Positions 5,207-6,211 of a stretch of DNA of 6,211 nt are shown piece after piece; the first letter of the stretch is position 1; every line of letters starts with the position of its first letter. This DNA comes from Christensenellaceae bacterium (GTDB taxonomy: Bacteria > Bacillota > Clostridia > Christensenellales > Aristaeellaceae). The notes beneath the pieces are model-generated. The model was given only the letters and a program-made list of their open reading frames with translations. It made no database searches and was not told where the DNA came from. The translations under genes were made by a program, and so were the position numbers. Where the stretch lies: NCBI GenBank assembly GCA_017881705.1, contig JADGQP010000062.1:1-6211 (forward strand), given 5' to 3'.

Positions 5207-6085
5207 ATGTTTGAGTTGATACAGGCAGGCGAACACAGTTATTACCTGCAATGTCCCGCGAAAATCGGCATTTACGAGCCTCGGCCCGGCCACGTGGTGC
5301 TCATCGACAGCGGCAACGATAAAGACGCGGGCCGGAAAATACGCCAGATTCTGGACCAAAAGGGCTGGCAACTCGACGCGATCGTAAACACCCACTCCAA
5401 CGCCGATCATATCGGCGGCAATAAATACCTTCAGGCCCAAACGGGTTGCAAGGTGTTCGCCAACGGTATTGAAAACGCGTTTACTCGTTTTCCGCTGCTG
5501 GAACCTGCCTTTCTGTACGGGGGTTACCCCTGCGCGGAGCTTCGGCACAAGTTCTTAATGGCGCAGGAAAGCGACGCACTGGGTTTTGACCATCCGGATT
5601 TCCCACGGGTGCTGGAAGTGATCCCCCTGCCCGGGCATTTTTTTAACATGGTGGGCTTCCGCACGCCGGACGATGTGGTATTCCTGGCCGATTGTCTAAG
5701 CAGCGAAGCTACTTTGGACAAATATGGCGTACCTTTTATTTTCGACGTGCAGGCATACCTGGACACGCTTGAAAAAGTAGCGGGCATGAGCGCGCGCCTG
5801 TTTGTGCCCGCGCACGCAGACGCCGCGGAAGATATCGCCCCGCTTTGCCGCCTGAATCAGGCGCGGGTTCTGGCCATCGCAGATCACGTGCTTTCGCTGT
5901 GCTTCGCGCCAGTGGATTTTGATACGATTCTTCGCGGCATTTTTGAGCGATACGGGCTGGAAATGTCCTTGGAGCAGTATGTGCTTGTGGGCAGTACCCT
6001 GCGTTCTTTCCTCTCCTGGCTTAAGGACACAGGCAAGCTGACCTTTGCCTTTGATAACCGTCAACTGCTTTGGTCGCGCGCCTGA
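5207..6085 (+). CDS. MBL-fold metallo-hydrolase with HxNxDH metal motif
   Basis: Using ATG 5207, a 292-residue cytosolic protein of the metallo-beta-lactamase superfamily. The order is typical: HVVLIDSGND (29-38), metal motif THSNADHIGG (62-71), PLPGHFFNMVGF (140-151) with H144, FLADCLSS (159-166) with D162 as bridging Asp, and FVPAHAD (199-205) with H203. The usual HxHxDH reads H63-S-N65-A-D67-H68, Asn replacing the second His, so site 1 is altered while D67, H68, H144, D162 and H203 remain. About 210-292 is a helical tail with FDTILRGIFERYG and LRSFLSWLKDTGKL, resembling the winged-helix-like end of some MBL hydrolases. Its substrate is unknown; hydroxyacylglutathione hydrolase-like, lactonase-like or nuclease-like roles cannot be told apart. 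The open frame extends upstream to 5033, but that part overlaps the previous gene and the hairpin and is Arg/Pro-rich; GGAGG at 5191 supports 5207, with a long 11-base spacing. Confidence 0.88.
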   Translation: MFELIQAGEHSYYLQCPAKIGIYEPRPGHVVLIDSGNDKDAGRKIRQILDQKGWQLDAIVNTHSNADHIGGNKYLQAQTGCKVFANGIENAFTRFPLLEPAFLYGGYPCAELRHKFLMAQESDALGFDHPDFPRVLEVIPLPGHFFNMVGFRTPDDVVFLADCLSSEATLDKYGVPFIFDVQAYLDTLEKVAGMSARLFVPAHADAAEDIAPLCRLNQARVLAIADHVLSLCFAPVDFDTILRGIFERYGLEMSLEQYVLVGSTLRSFLSWLKDTGKLTFAFDNRQLLWSRA

Positions 6086-6096
6086 CCGGCGCGTAT

Positions 6097-6145
6097 AACC
6101 GTAACGCCGCCTGTCTGCGTAGAGCAGACAGGCGGCGTTACGGTT
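6097..6145. terminator. Perfect 22-bp-stem hairpin, probable bidirectional terminator
   Basis: Left arm 6097-6118 (begins AACCGTAACGCC) and right arm 6124-6145 (ends GGCGTTACGGTT) are perfectly complementary around loop GTAGA. On the plus strand it is followed by TCCGTTCCTTT, and the U-rich GGTT base plus this tract could release the MBL transcript 12 bases after its stop. If the partial gene at the right edge is real, it lies between converging genes. The stem is longer than most intrinsic terminators. Confidence 0.75.
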
Positions 6146-6164
6146 TCCGTTCCTTTGAGTCGGG

Positions 6165-6211
6165 TTAAATTTTCTTTCTTGCTTTGATCTTGGAGAACAC
6201 CGCCTGTAAAA
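6165..6211 (-). CDS. Possible 3' end of a convergent gene, cut by window edge
   Basis: On the minus strand one frame reads in from the right edge as LQAVFSKIKARKKI and ends with TAA at 6167-6165. The Lys/Arg-rich ending looks like an ordinary protein C-terminus, and the strong hairpin just beyond it is where a terminator would be expected. Fourteen codons are too few to identify a family or exclude chance; the other two frames are also open over this short stretch. Confidence 0.35.
   Translation of the reverse strand, partial: LQAVFSKIKARKKI

Noticed and set aside
5188..5214. Eight-codon frame (MGGSALHV) overlapping the MBL start
   Set aside because: Its ATG has no ribosome binding site of its own; the GGAGG lies inside it and serves the MBL start.

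Overview
The window reads as chromosomal DNA from a low-GC-type Gram-positive lineage (Firmicutes/Clostridia-like) with moderately high GC, by eye slightly above half. The grounds are strong AGGAGG-type ribosome binding sites, vegetative sigma-A style promoters (TTGACA/TATACT, TTTACA/TAGAAT, an extended -10) and the gene families present. This is inference from style; there is no rRNA or other phylogenetic marker here. I see no tRNA, CRISPR array, transposase, integrase or phage gene.

Layout. (1) 1-954, minus strand: a MarR-family repressor gene followed, with an 8-bp overlap, by the N-terminal part of an ABC exporter that runs off the left edge. The repressor has a clear promoter, and a 16-bp inverted repeat sits at the predicted transcription start, so the unit looks like a self-repressed efflux operon. 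(2) 955-1201: a gene-free stretch dominated by a perfect 50-bp palindrome and several weaker nested inverted repeats. (3) 1202-2245, minus strand: a NadR-type bifunctional NMN adenylyltransferase / nicotinamide riboside kinase without the DNA-binding domain of enterobacterial NadR. (4) 2246-2432: a divergent intergenic region with one good promoter on each strand. (5) 2433-3314, plus strand: a diacylglycerol-kinase-family lipid kinase. (6) 3315-3566: an intergenic region ending in a terminator-like hairpin and an extended -10 promoter. (7) 3567-5093, plus strand: a two-gene unit, 6 bp apart, made of a secreted 344-residue protein with a possible Cys/His peptidase-like domain (TTG start) and a 161-residue helical protein with an acidic Ala/Pro/Glu-rich tail. 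(8) 5127-5153 hairpin, then 5207-6085, an MBL-fold hydrolase with an Asn in place of the second metal-ligand His. (9) 6097-6145: a perfect 22-bp-stem hairpin, most likely a terminator between the MBL gene and a convergent gene whose last 14 codons may lie at 6165-6211.

How the genes work together. Apart from the marR-ABC pair and the secreted/acidic-tail pair, the genes look like separate transcription units with unrelated household roles (NAD salvage, phospholipid turnover, a metallo-hydrolase). I do not see strong evidence for a new multi-gene defence or mobile system. The least explained parts are the 3567-5093 gene pair and the repeat-rich interval at 1018-1183.
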